64,000 bases of DNA, taken from Gynuella sp050296195. GTDB taxonomy: Bacteria > Pseudomonadota > Gammaproteobacteria > Pseudomonadales > Natronospirillaceae. Every line of letters starts with the position of its first letter. The stretch's first letter is position 1. Below are positions 32,777-41,754 of the stretch, piece after piece. The stretch lies in the NCBI RefSeq assembly GCF_050296195.1, contig NZ_JBNKRB010000002.1; one strand, 5' to 3'. Made by a program: the position numbers and the translations under genes. The notes beneath the pieces are model-generated. The model was not told the origin of the DNA, searched no databases, and saw nothing but the letters and a program-made list of their open reading frames with translations.

Positions 32777-33832
32777 TTATCTAGCTGCTCTCAGAGCCTT
32801 CAACGCTACGGCTTCACCCAGCCGGTAGCTGGCGATACCTTCAACAATACCCTGCGCCTTTAACTGCTTGTCATAGGCCTGCCAAAATAAATGTTGAAAG
32901 CGCCAGCGCGGCTTATTTGCCTGCCAACGGCTATAGCAATCGAGATCCTGATTGACCTCTTTACCCAACAATATCCGATACTCTTCAGGAGCGCCAATGC
33001 TGTGCCACCATTGCAACCATCCGGCATAAACGATCCAGGGATCCTCCGCCTGCCACAAAGCCATATATGCGATCAGGTCAGCATCCTGCTCAAAGGCATA
33101 TCCAGCCCAATGAGCAAATTCATGGGCTTTCGTGAATGGCTGCACCATCACAAAAATACTGTTGCTGATCGTTGCCTCACCCGTAATCGGAGTGAACATG
33201 CCGGCAATGGATAAGCGTGTATACACCGGGCTCCACAAAGAGGTTTTGACCGCTATATCCGGAGCCTCGGGTAAACCTTTATTGCCAAGCCACTGATTGA
33301 CGACAGTTTCCGGCTGAAAAGCGACGAGACTGTAAGACAATTTATCTTTACAGGTATCACTGATCTCCGCTGGTCGTGCAGCACGGCTTTGTTGAATGGC
33401 AAATATCCAGTCGACAGGAGAAAGTTTCGTTGAGTCCAGTTCAGATACATATTGGTGGTATAAGGAGGGTTTATGATAGTTCAGCCCCCAACTAACCATA
33501 AACAATAAAGTCAGTACACCTGCCCATAACAATACCTCCAGTACCGCTCGAAATGGCCAGAACCACCATACATACCTGAAACCCAACCAGATCAGGCGGA
33601 CCAAAAACAACAACGCGGTAGTCGGCCAGAGAAAATCAGCAAGCAACCAGCGACTGTTTGGGTGAAGTTCACCCCACACATATTGCCAGAATGGATAAAC
33701 ACGACGGCTATAGGTATCCATAAACCATGCTGGTAAGTACGCCGGTAAATACAAAAGACAGATAAGACATATACCCAGGCATACAACCGTTAACAATACC
33801 CCCAGAGAGGCTCTAAATGGATTCTGCACCAT
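32777..33832 (-). CDS. DUF3810-like membrane protein with HEFAH metalloprotease motif
   Basis: The 351-residue protein has three N-terminal membrane helices (about 10-32, 65-90, 98-120), then a soluble domain. That domain has TKAHEFAHWAGYAFEQDADLIAY, here HEFAH with a second acidic site EQDAD, the arrangement of a zincin metalloprotease. This is the DUF3810 pattern. Substrate is unknown. Start ATG 33832 follows AGGAAAGAAG; an upstream extension is unlikely. It stands alone between hsp20 and an EAL gene. Confidence 0.8.
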   Translation of the reverse strand: MVQNPFRASLGVLLTVVCLGICLICLLYLPAYLPAWFMDTYSRRVYPFWQYVWGELHPNSRWLLADFLWPTTALLFLVRLIWLGFRYVWWFWPFRAVLEVLLWAGVLTLLFMVSWGLNYHKPSLYHQYVSELDSTKLSPVDWIFAIQQSRAARPAEISDTCKDKLSYSLVAFQPETVVNQWLGNKGLPEAPDIAVKTSLWSPVYTRLSIAGMFTPITGEATISNSIFVMVQPFTKAHEFAHWAGYAFEQDADLIAYMALWQAEDPWIVYAGWLQWWHSIGAPEEYRILLGKEVNQDLDCYSRWQANKPRWRFQHLFWQAYDKQLKAQGIVEGIASYRLGEAVALKALRAAR

Positions 33833-33973
33833 AAATCTTCTTTCCTGATTCCAGTGGGGGGGGCAATGCCTTCGCATTATCACCGAGCGATTAAAATGCC
33901 CGGAATATTATCAGGTTTAAAAATAACGATTGGTGATTAGCTTGGCAATTGATGACCACGAATCAACGATGAC

Positions 33974-35887
33974 TCAGAGATCATAAATCAATTGATCCAC
34001 TTTAGATGCTGGTAACGGGTGATAAAACCAATATCCCTGAAACTGATCACACCCCAGATCTTCAAGTACTTCGACATGATGCTCGGATTCAATACCTTCA
34101 GCAGTTACCTGTAACTTAAGTCTGTGCGCCAGCAGAATTATGGTACTCAAGATCTGAATAGCTTTTTCCTTATCGGAAGATAAAGCACTGACAAAAGAAC
34201 GGTCAATTTTCAACTTATTGAACTGAAACATCCAGAGATAATTCAAACTACTAAAGCCTGTACCAAAGTCGTCAACAGAAAATCGGATTCCCAATGACTG
34301 CAAGACATAAATCTGCTCTTTCACATGATCACTGTTATCGATCATAACCGACTCTGTCACTTCAAACTCAATACGTTCAGGGGAAATCGACGAAGTAGCC
34401 AGCGCATCACGCACGTAATCCACTAAATGGCCGGTTTGAAACTGAACAACAGAAAGGTTGATTGCTACAAATATACTCTCTGGCCAGGACACCGCCTTGA
34501 GCAACACTTCTTTGATCACCCACTTACCGATACTATCAATCAGTCCAATCGATTCTGCCATAGGAATAAATTCAGCAGGCGAAATCAGGTTGCCATGATC
34601 ATCTTTTAGCCGCAGTAGCGCCTCAACACCAGTTAACGAGCGCTGCCGAGCATCCAGCACCGGCTGATAATAAATTTCGAACCGCCCTTGTTCCTGCCCG
34701 GTCCGCAACAACCTCTCAATCATCCTGCGACGAAGCAATTGGTCTTCGATATCATGATGATAAATACAATAACTTTCACCCACCGACACCCCAGCACTAA
34801 ACAGCGCCAGTTCTGCACGCTGGATATTGATGTCCACTCCCTGTGCTTCTTCATGACAATTACAGGCCCCTACATTGATATTTATGGAAATCGACCGGCC
34901 ATTAATATGATATGGCATTTGAATCCGGTGGATTAAATCGACAATAACTTCCTGGAGTACACGATGATCATCTAGCGGTATCGCGATATGAAATTTATCA
35001 GCACCGAAACGAGCGACAATGGACTCTGAGTCAAGGTACTCAGTCAGGCGATTGATGACCCGGGTCAGGAGTATGTCACCGGTCTGCTGCCCATATTCTT
35101 TATTAACATATTTAAAGTTCCGAATATCCATCAACACGATGCTGTAGAAACGGCCTTCAGACAGAAGGCTTTTCTCCCGCCAGGCATATTCCCCGAAGAA
35201 ACCTTCACGATTATATGCTCCGGTTAAAGGATCATGATAACTTAAATAGGATAATTTCTTGTGGGAGTCCCGAGCCTGCTGGCTTCTCCAATAAAAAGCC
35301 AGCGCAGGTACCAGAAACGCAAATGTTAATATCAGAGAAATGTAGATAGATACATCGGTAATAGCCTGACGATAAATTGAACCGGTTTCGGACTGATCGA
35401 GATAGACTTCGACTCCTCCCAGAGTTTTGCCGTTTTCTGATATCAGTGGAAAAAAAACCTCTACGTATAATTTTGGATAGCCATTATCGGGTTGTCCATG
35501 ATTCAGCTGCGCATAAGCCTCTTGAGACCTGATAGCCCGGTACGCTTCCTGACTGTGTTCCTGGAGAGTGACTGTATTTTCAATATCAGACAATACCTGG
35601 TTACCACTTTCATCAAAAACCCGGAAACCAATAATATTCCCTCTTCCCTGAAGCTGATGAATAAAGTCCAATTTTGCGTCACTCAGCTCTTTACTTACTA
35701 ATATTGACTCGATTTTTGGAAAAGCGGTGGAAACATATTCAACCCAGCTTGTTATCCGAACAATGGCATCCTGAGCAATAGCTTTTTCCACTGCACGGGC
35801 ATTCAGCCAAAATACACCAAACGCCAGACATATCATCAGCAATACAGTGACCAGTACCATAAAAACAGAAGACGGAAGTCGATACAT
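33974..35887 (-). CDS. Membrane-bound GGDEF-EAL protein, likely c-di-GMP phosphodiesterase
   Basis: The 637-residue protein has an N-terminal helix (9-31), a periplasmic sensor of about 140 residues, a second helix near 180-200, a GGDEF domain (about 215-370) and an EAL domain (about 385-637). The diguanylate cyclase signature is changed to ARFGADKF where RYGGDEF is expected, so synthesis is unlikely. The EAL domain keeps GVEALLR, INLS, EVTES, VDDFGTGFSS, KIDRSFV and TAEGIE, so c-di-GMP hydrolysis is expected. The degenerate GGDEF may bind GTP as an activator. The periplasmic ligand is unknown. Confidence 0.92.
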   Translation of the reverse strand: MYRLPSSVFMVLVTVLLMICLAFGVFWLNARAVEKAIAQDAIVRITSWVEYVSTAFPKIESILVSKELSDAKLDFIHQLQGRGNIIGFRVFDESGNQVLSDIENTVTLQEHSQEAYRAIRSQEAYAQLNHGQPDNGYPKLYVEVFFPLISENGKTLGGVEVYLDQSETGSIYRQAITDVSIYISLILTFAFLVPALAFYWRSQQARDSHKKLSYLSYHDPLTGAYNREGFFGEYAWREKSLLSEGRFYSIVLMDIRNFKYVNKEYGQQTGDILLTRVINRLTEYLDSESIVARFGADKFHIAIPLDDHRVLQEVIVDLIHRIQMPYHINGRSISININVGACNCHEEAQGVDINIQRAELALFSAGVSVGESYCIYHHDIEDQLLRRRMIERLLRTGQEQGRFEIYYQPVLDARQRSLTGVEALLRLKDDHGNLISPAEFIPMAESIGLIDSIGKWVIKEVLLKAVSWPESIFVAINLSVVQFQTGHLVDYVRDALATSSISPERIEFEVTESVMIDNSDHVKEQIYVLQSLGIRFSVDDFGTGFSSLNYLWMFQFNKLKIDRSFVSALSSDKEKAIQILSTIILLAHRLKLQVTAEGIESEHHVEVLEDLGCDQFQGYWFYHPLPASKVDQLIYDL

Positions 35888-36037
35888 CGCTGAATATTTA
35901 TCTCCCGAAAAATATCGTTTTAAAAGCGCTCTTTGTCACTCTTCAATTCACGAAGTTATACAGAGCAGGTACACCAAGTCACAAATGTAACAATATGTTA
36001 TTTTTAGAACCATTACAAAGCTCGCCGCTTCAGTTAG

Positions 36038-36067
36038 GGTGCTACATTCCACTTTTTATGTAGCACC
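36038..36067. repeat. Isolated perfect inverted repeat in an intergenic region
   Basis: GGTGCTACAT and ATGTAGCACC form a 10-bp stem around a 10-base loop (TCCACTTTTT). It lies in the 301-base gap (35888-36188) between the divergent EAL and GNAT genes, where terminators are not expected. It could be an operator, a leader hairpin or a terminator of a short RNA. The rest of this gap shows nothing I can name. Confidence 0.6.
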
Positions 36068-36188
36068 TGAATCCACCCAATACCGACACAATGAATTGCC
36101 GGGTTGAATAAACAAGTTTAGTCTGAATATGAATAATTGGTTGTGTAGTAACTTAAAATTATATAAATCATTGAAACAGCAAATCATT

Positions 36189-36428
36189 ATGCAAATTGAA
36201 CATGACACCGAACAACAATGCTTTACCTGCCAGCTGGATTCTAGTCAACACGCCTTTCTCAGCTACACACTACATGGTTACCATATTGATTTTATTCATA
36301 CTCTGGTGCCGGAATCTCTCCGTGGTCAGGGAATTGCTGAAAAACTGGTCCGAGAAGGTTTATCGTGGGCCCGACACCAGGGTTTCACCATCTCTGCATC
36401 CTGCGGCTATGTACGTAAATTTATGTAG
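36189..36428 (+). CDS. Small GNAT family N-acetyltransferase (YjdJ-like)
   Basis: The 79-residue protein matches the short acetyltransferase group: FLSYTLHGYHIDFIHTLVPE, the acetyl-CoA loop RGQGIAEKLVREGL and a C-terminal CGYVRKFM. Substrate is unknown. I start at ATG 36189 (MQIEHDTEQQ), which fits the family length; an ATG 20 codons upstream is possible. Neither start has a strong ribosome binding site. Confidence 0.8.
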   Translation: MQIEHDTEQQCFTCQLDSSQHAFLSYTLHGYHIDFIHTLVPESLRGQGIAEKLVREGLSWARHQGFTISASCGYVRKFM

Positions 36429-36665
36429 CAGCCAATTTTATTAATCAAGATAACTAATTAGTGTCGAAGTTATTTACAAAAAATAGACAGGACGTTCACT
36501 CATAGAGAACTTAACCCCTATTTTATAAGCGTTTTTATTTGTTGGTATCAATTTTGCCTATGGATGATCGATATTTTAATAATTATGAATATCAGCAGTC
36601 TTGATCAACTTTTAAGGATGGTCAAAGAAACCGTTATCATAAAAATAAGCCAAGGAATATCAGCT

Positions 36666-36965
36666 ATGAAAAAAATCATTGCACCTTTGTTTACACTGAC
36701 TCTGCTGACAGTTGCACCATCTGCTTTTAGTACTGGCTGGTGGGGAGGAGGCTGGGGTCCTGGTGATTGGGACTGGGGTGACTGGAACTGGGAATGTGAT
36801 AATGGATGGGGCCAATGGGGGCATGACAGCTGTGACGATGACTCTGACCAACCACCTCCAGCAACATCCGTCCCGGAAATAAATGCGAATGGAGCCGGAC
36901 TGGCACTGGCACTGCTTGGCGGTGTTGTGTTAGTGGCCAGAGAGAGAAAACGCAATAAGAATTAA
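36666..36965 (+). CDS. Tryptophan-rich secreted protein with a PEP-CTERM-like (VPEI) sorting tail
   Basis: The 99-residue product starts at ATG 36666 after AAGGAA. It has a signal peptide (MKKIIAPLFTLTLLTVAPS, cleavage likely after AFS). Then follow about 40 residues with nine tryptophans in GW and DW dipeptides (GWWGGGWGPGDWDWGDWNW) and a D-rich CDDDSD segment holding two cysteines. The tail is a spacer PPPATS, VPEINANGAG, a hydrophobic helix LALALLGGVVLVA and a basic end RERKRNKN. This tripartite tail is the layout of PEP-CTERM class exosortase substrates, close to the VPEID variant. No exosortase is in the window. Function is unknown. Confidence 0.75.
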   Translation: MKKIIAPLFTLTLLTVAPSAFSTGWWGGGWGPGDWDWGDWNWECDNGWGQWGHDSCDDDSDQPPPATSVPEINANGAGLALALLGGVVLVARERKRNKN

Positions 36966-37040
36966 CAGCTCCCGACAGTACAACCACGCCATGGTTTGAG
37001 TCTCACCAACCATGCATGGGATCTCCTCTGACACAAGTAT

Positions 37041-37069
37041 TTTGATGGCCCTCAATTAGGGCCATCAAA
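37041..37069. repeat. Long perfect stem-loop between a secreted-protein gene and argH
   Basis: TTTGATGGCCCT and AGGGCCATCAAA with a 5-base loop form a 12-bp stem about 76 bases after the CTERM gene. It has T before and A after on the plus strand, so neither strand has a classic T run following it. It may still mark a 3' end for the CTERM gene. Confidence 0.5.
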
Positions 37070-37214
37070 AAAATGTACGCCGATACTGAATGGGTTTTAC
37101 CAGCCTGACCCAAAACACGCTACCCAGCAAAAACCCTTATTTACGCCAATTGCGTTTTCACAAGTACTGCTTTCCGATGAGAATAGAAACTATTACTATT
37201 CTTAGATGCTCCCA

Positions 37215-37238
37215 TAAAAAAAGGGCCATAGGCCCTTT
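37215..37238 (-). terminator. Intrinsic terminator of argH
   Basis: On the minus strand AAAGGGCC-TAT-GGCCCTTT is followed by more T (TTTTTTT in total). It lies 14 bases after the argH stop. Confidence 0.9.
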
Positions 37239-37251
37239 CTGGTAAACACCA

Positions 37252-38637
37252 TTACTCAAGCCGTTTTCTGGCCCGCTCTGCCGCCGCAGCAACCTGAGCC
37301 GGAGCAGTACCACCCAAATGATCTCGGGCGCCAACAGAACCTTCCAATGTCAGAACATCGAAGACATCCTCTACAATCAAATCAGAAAAACTCTGCAGTT
37401 CAGTCAATGACATTTGTCCCAGGTCTTTCCCAACTTCAATACCATATGCAACGGATTTACCAACGACCTCATGGGCATCCCGGAAGGGCATACCTTTTTT
37501 CACCAAATAATCAGCCAGATCTGTCGCCGTCGAAAAACCTTGCAAGGCGGCTTCACGCATTTTTTCCTTTTTCGGACTGATATGGGGAACCATTTCTGCA
37601 AACGCATGCAGACTCCCCCACAGGTGGTCTATGGTATCAAACAGAGGTTCTTTATCTTCCTGGTTGTCTTTGTTGTAAGCCAACGGCTGGGATTTCATTA
37701 AAGTAAGCAGGCCTACCAAATGACCGAATATTCGTCCACTCTTGCCACGCACAAGCTCTGGCACATCGGGATTTTTCTTTTGCGGCATAATCGATGAACC
37801 GGTACAAAAACGATCCGGCAACGAAACAAAATCAAACTGCGCCGATGTCCACAACACCAGCTCCTCGCTCATGCGACTCAAATGCATCATGATCAGTGAA
37901 GCCACACTGGCAAATTCAATCGCAAAATCGCGATCTGATACAGAATCAAGAGAGTTTTCAGATGGCATATCAAAGCCAAGCAGCTCTGCTGTCATGGCTC
38001 TGTCTATGGGGTAAGTGGTCCCAGCCAGAGCAGCTGCCCCCAATGGCATAATGTTAACCCGCTTCCGACAATCCTGGAGACGCTCAGAGTCCCGCTGCAA
38101 CATTTCATTCCAGGCCAGTAGATGATGTCCAAAAGTTACGGGCTGAGCCGTTTGCAGATGCGTAAATCCCGGCATCACGGTATCAGTATTGGATGCCGCC
38201 AGTTCAATCAAACCGAGTTGTAGACGTTTGAGCTCAGCAACAATGACATCCGTCTGATCACGCAGGTACAATCGAATATCTGTAGCCACCTGATCGTTAC
38301 GGGAACGTCCGGTATGCAGTTTTTTGCCGATCAGCCCGATCTTCTCAGTCAGAGCTGACTCAATGTTCATATGGACATCTTCCAGCTCAACCCGCCAGTT
38401 AAAACGCCCACCTTCTATCTCTACAAGGATTTCCTGAAGTCCGTCGACTATCTGCTGTTTCTCCGACTCACTCAATACACCAACCGCGGCCAGCATGGTG
38501 GCGTGAGCAATGGAGCCCTGGATATCCTGTCGATACATCCGACGATCAAACCCGACAGAGGCAGTGAACTCTGCGACAAATTGATGAGTTGCTTCGGCAA
38601 AACGTCCGCCCCATGCGGAATTGGTCTGATCTGACAT
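37252..38637 (-). CDS. argH: Argininosuccinate lyase ArgH
   Basis: The 461-residue enzyme splits argininosuccinate into arginine and fumarate. It has the N-terminal WGGRFAEATHQFVAEFTASV, the HTGRSRNDQVATD motif and the fumarase-superfamily signature SSIMPQKKNPD, whose Ser is catalytic. Length is typical. The gene lies beside algZ-algR, as it does in Pseudomonas as I remember it; here a chemoreceptor gene is inserted between. GAGAGTG lies upstream of the ATG. Confidence 0.97.
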   Translation of the reverse strand: MSDQTNSAWGGRFAEATHQFVAEFTASVGFDRRMYRQDIQGSIAHATMLAAVGVLSESEKQQIVDGLQEILVEIEGGRFNWRVELEDVHMNIESALTEKIGLIGKKLHTGRSRNDQVATDIRLYLRDQTDVIVAELKRLQLGLIELAASNTDTVMPGFTHLQTAQPVTFGHHLLAWNEMLQRDSERLQDCRKRVNIMPLGAAALAGTTYPIDRAMTAELLGFDMPSENSLDSVSDRDFAIEFASVASLIMMHLSRMSEELVLWTSAQFDFVSLPDRFCTGSSIMPQKKNPDVPELVRGKSGRIFGHLVGLLTLMKSQPLAYNKDNQEDKEPLFDTIDHLWGSLHAFAEMVPHISPKKEKMREAALQGFSTATDLADYLVKKGMPFRDAHEVVGKSVAYGIEVGKDLGQMSLTELQSFSDLIVEDVFDVLTLEGSVGARDHLGGTAPAQVAAAAERARKRLE

Positions 38638-38691
38638 ATTTCACTCTCGATTGCAGGTACATTCACAACAAAGTGCGCAATTATAGAGAGA

Positions 38692-39861
38692 TCAAAACAA
38701 GATGTCGTCTATACTCTGATCCGTTGACAAAGATACATTCTGACTCAGAACCTGCTCCATTTGTTGAAGCAGCTCAACCAGTAAGATAAATACCTGTTCA
38801 CTCGTTTCTTCCATATCCGCAAGCTTTTCCAGCGCCTGGTAAATATCTCCTTTGAGACAGAGCCTGATTGTATCAGATGCAATTTCATGAAACTGAATAT
38901 GAGGGCCCTCCAACTCCTGGAAAGCCTTCAAGTGCGAATACTTTTGAGACTTCTCCTGATCGTAGTACCATTTTCCCAACCGACATTCCTGATGATTGTG
39001 AGCACATATCTGCTCCTCTGTCAGATGGTCGTTGGCTTCCATGAAAGAGGTATAGACCTTATTTTTCCAAACAAAATGATCCAATATCACTGACTGAATA
39101 AAACTTTCATGATTGGTGCGGTTGATCAGTTCAAGCATATCCCGGGAAATGTCAGTAATTTCACCAACAGTCTGGAACACGCTTTCGGTGGTTTCTGACA
39201 ACTTATTACTCTCCAGCTTGATCCCGTCCACACCATCATCTGCCTGATCCGTCAGATTAATGATCTGGCTGATCAGACTGGCAATCTGATGCGTCGCTTC
39301 ACTGGTTCTGCGCGCCAGGCTGCGCACTTCATCAGCCACGACTGCAAACCCTCTCCCCTGCTCCCCCGCACGTGCGGCTTCAATTGCAGCATTCAGTGCC
39401 AGCAGGTTGGTCTGATCAGAAATGGACTGAATCATGTCGACAAATTTATCAATGTCGTGAGAGGCTACTTTGAGTTGTTTCATGGTATCGGAGTTGGAAC
39501 TCGCCAACTGATCGATATCCTTAAGATCCGCTGAAATCTGCCGCAGAATCGCCCCTATCTGGTTGGAGGTTGCTTCACCTTCACTCAAGCGAATGCGGTC
39601 CTGCTCCAACGCATCCGATTTACCCGCCACCATTTCCCGAAACGATGAGGATCGCTTTATCGCCTGAAAAATCAACTCCAGCAACCTCCGGTTCTGCTGG
39701 GACTGCGACACAATGTAGTCACCACGCATATCCGCCACTTTGCGAATGGACTTAAGCAACTCGTTTTCACTCTGTAACTGTCGGACCTGCTGTCGTAATA
39801 CTTCTTGCTCTTGTCGCAAGCGGGATGCTTCCTGATATCTTGTCAGACCAAACCAGGCCAT
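38692..39861 (-). CDS. Soluble chemoreceptor (MCP) with C-terminal CZB zinc-binding domain
   Basis: The 389-residue protein has no membrane helix. A coiled-coil N-terminus (about 10-50) leads to a short methyl-accepting signalling domain with the CheA/CheW tip DQTNLLALNAAIEAARAGEQGRGFAVVADEVRSLA (given here in part as LNAAIEAARAGE). Residues about 260-370 form a CZB domain with HFVWKNKVY, HQECRLGKWYY and HLKAFQELEGPH, supplying the His and Cys ligands for zinc. Related cytoplasmic receptors sense zinc, hypochlorous acid or redox state. GAGGAA precedes the ATG. Confidence 0.92.
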   Translation of the reverse strand: MAWFGLTRYQEASRLRQEQEVLRQQVRQLQSENELLKSIRKVADMRGDYIVSQSQQNRRLLELIFQAIKRSSSFREMVAGKSDALEQDRIRLSEGEATSNQIGAILRQISADLKDIDQLASSNSDTMKQLKVASHDIDKFVDMIQSISDQTNLLALNAAIEAARAGEQGRGFAVVADEVRSLARRTSEATHQIASLISQIINLTDQADDGVDGIKLESNKLSETTESVFQTVGEITDISRDMLELINRTNHESFIQSVILDHFVWKNKVYTSFMEANDHLTEEQICAHNHQECRLGKWYYDQEKSQKYSHLKAFQELEGPHIQFHEIASDTIRLCLKGDIYQALEKLADMEETSEQVFILLVELLQQMEQVLSQNVSLSTDQSIDDILF

Positions 39862-39958
39862 AAGAAACCGTTCCTCTTACTTTGTCAGCAGGAATATTTT
39901 TCGTCGCTGACTGAGTCTGCTAAATTGATACTCTCCTCAACCTAAGCATAGACAAAAA

Positions 39959-41011
39959 ATGCAAAACCCCAACCCACAGACCAATGCTTTTTTGTTACCT
40001 AACTTCTGTAAGGATAAATCCATTTTTTTTCTGATTGCGGCAGCACAGACTGCGGTTATTCTGCTCGCATTAATGGATGCTGGAGTACGCCCGTTTGACT
40101 GGCAGCGCCTGTCGCTAATGACCTTACATGTGCAATGGGTCTGTATTGTCAGTGCCGCGATTACCTGTTGGCTGCGTCAACGGTTGATGAAATTATCCAC
40201 ACCGATGAGCATTCTGTTCGTCTGGTGCATTTTTGTCAGCGTTGGTTTCATTGTCAGTTGCGCCGGCCAAGCGCTCGTTTATGCAACCTTTAAAACCAGT
40301 ACGGTAGGTCTGCATACACTCATGACCGGCCTCATCGCCGCGTTGATACTAAGATATTTTTATCTGCAACAACTGGTCATTAATCGCTCTCAAGCAGAGC
40401 TCAGGGCCCGTATTCAATCCCTGCACTCACGAATAAGACCTCATTTTCTGTTCAACAGCATGAACAGCATTGCCAGCCTCATACCAAGCGATCCGGCGAC
40501 AGCAGAAACGGCAGTGGAAAATCTGTCAGACTTATTCCGGGCAAGTCTCAAAGAGACTGATGAGCAGGTCAGCCTGGCGCAAGAGGTCGACCTCGCCAGA
40601 CAGTTTTTATTTATCGAACAACTTCGGCTCGGTTCACGTCTGAGCGTAAAGTGGGACATCCAGGCACGACCGGAAAAATGGCGGATACCGCAACTGACTC
40701 TGCAACCACTATTGGAAAATGCTATCCAACACGGAATTCAACAATGCCTTGAGGGCGGCACCATAAATATTCGCCTTTACGAATCCGACAAAACGCTGAA
40801 AATTACTATTGTAAATCCACTGCCAGAAAAAACCCCGACTCAATCACAATCCCGTCAAGGTAATCGTATAGCACTGCAAAATATTGAACATCGAATACAA
40901 TCTATATATGGAGATACAGCTAGAATATCAGCAACAAAAACAGAGAAAGAATACATATGCATTCTGAGCCTGCCGCGAATAAACAATCGATCTCTACAGA
41001 AAACGCGATAA
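39959..41011 (+). CDS. algZ: AlgZ/FimS-type sensor histidine kinase
   Basis: The 350-residue protein has four membrane helices (about 20-135) and a cytoplasmic LytS-type kinase domain. The His-kinase motif is RIRPHFLFNSMNSIASL (His about 162), followed by TLQPLLENAIQHGI and a changed G-box, GNRIALQNIEHRIQSIYG. AlgZ (FimS) in pseudomonads acts with AlgR on twitching motility and exopolysaccharide. It overlaps algR by 55 bases, so the pair is cotranslated. No strong ribosome binding site is seen. Confidence 0.9.
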   Translation: MQNPNPQTNAFLLPNFCKDKSIFFLIAAAQTAVILLALMDAGVRPFDWQRLSLMTLHVQWVCIVSAAITCWLRQRLMKLSTPMSILFVWCIFVSVGFIVSCAGQALVYATFKTSTVGLHTLMTGLIAALILRYFYLQQLVINRSQAELRARIQSLHSRIRPHFLFNSMNSIASLIPSDPATAETAVENLSDLFRASLKETDEQVSLAQEVDLARQFLFIEQLRLGSRLSVKWDIQARPEKWRIPQLTLQPLLENAIQHGIQQCLEGGTINIRLYESDKTLKITIVNPLPEKTPTQSQSRQGNRIALQNIEHRIQSIYGDTARISATKTEKEYICILSLPRINNRSLQKTR

Positions 41012-41748
41012 CAGTACTGATTGTCGATGACGAGCATCTGGCCAGGGAACGCCTGAAACGATTTATTAGTGGAATCAACCATTGCAAAGTTATCGGTGAA
41101 GCCGAAAACGGTATTCAGGCTATCGATCTGTTTTCCAAACTCGCTCCAGACATTCTGTTACTGGATATCAGAATGCCAAGTATGACAGGCATTGAAGTTG
41201 CCCAGCACTTAAGCCGCCTGGATCATCGTCCAGCCATTATCTTCTGTACCGCCTATGACGACTACGCCCTCGAGGCCTTCAAAGTCAATGCAGTGGATTA
41301 CCTGGTCAAACCAGTCCGCCTGGCAGACCTTGAAAACGCCATTCTGAAAGCCAGCAGCCTGAATCGTGCTCAGCTCAATGCCATGCAGCTGCAACAACAG
41401 GAGCTCAATCAGCGTTCACATCTTAGCGTTACAAGTCATCGGGGGCTGGAGTTGATTCCGGTTTCTGAAATTCGTTGTTTTCGGGCAGAACAGAAGTATG
41501 TGGCAATTGTGACAGACCAGGGGGAGTGGCTGGTGGATGAGCCTTTGAAACAGCTTGAGAAAGAGTTTGTGGACCAGTTTTTAAGAATTCATCGTAACGC
41601 ACTAATTGCGATCAGATATGTTGAACGACTCGAACGAACCAATGAAGGGCAACAACAGATTTATCTGCAGGGACTGCAACAACCGCTTAAAATCAGCAGG
41701 CGTCATTTAAGCGAAGTCAAAAAACACCTGCGTAGATTAATAATATGA
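40957..41748 (+). CDS. algR: AlgR-type LytTR response regulator
   Basis: The 263-residue regulator has a receiver domain starting TVLIVDDEHLARERL, with the phospho-acceptor Asp in DILLLDIRMPSMTGIEV, and KPVR at the end. A LytTR DNA-binding domain covers about 155-255 (IRCFRAEQKYVAIVTDQGEW, FLRIHRNALIAIRYV, LKISRRHLSEVKKHL). An N-terminal extension of about 18 residues comes before the receiver domain. It pairs with AlgZ. Targets in this organism are unknown. Confidence 0.93.
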   Translation: MHSEPAANKQSISTENAITVLIVDDEHLARERLKRFISGINHCKVIGEAENGIQAIDLFSKLAPDILLLDIRMPSMTGIEVAQHLSRLDHRPAIIFCTAYDDYALEAFKVNAVDYLVKPVRLADLENAILKASSLNRAQLNAMQLQQQELNQRSHLSVTSHRGLELIPVSEIRCFRAEQKYVAIVTDQGEWLVDEPLKQLEKEFVDQFLRIHRNALIAIRYVERLERTNEGQQQIYLQGLQQPLKISRRHLSEVKKHLRRLII

Positions 41749-41754
41749 AGGGAA

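Noticed and set aside
36429..37251. Exosortase gene or polysaccharide genes near the CTERM protein
   Set aside because: None was found here or elsewhere in the window, so the sorting machinery is not supported locally.
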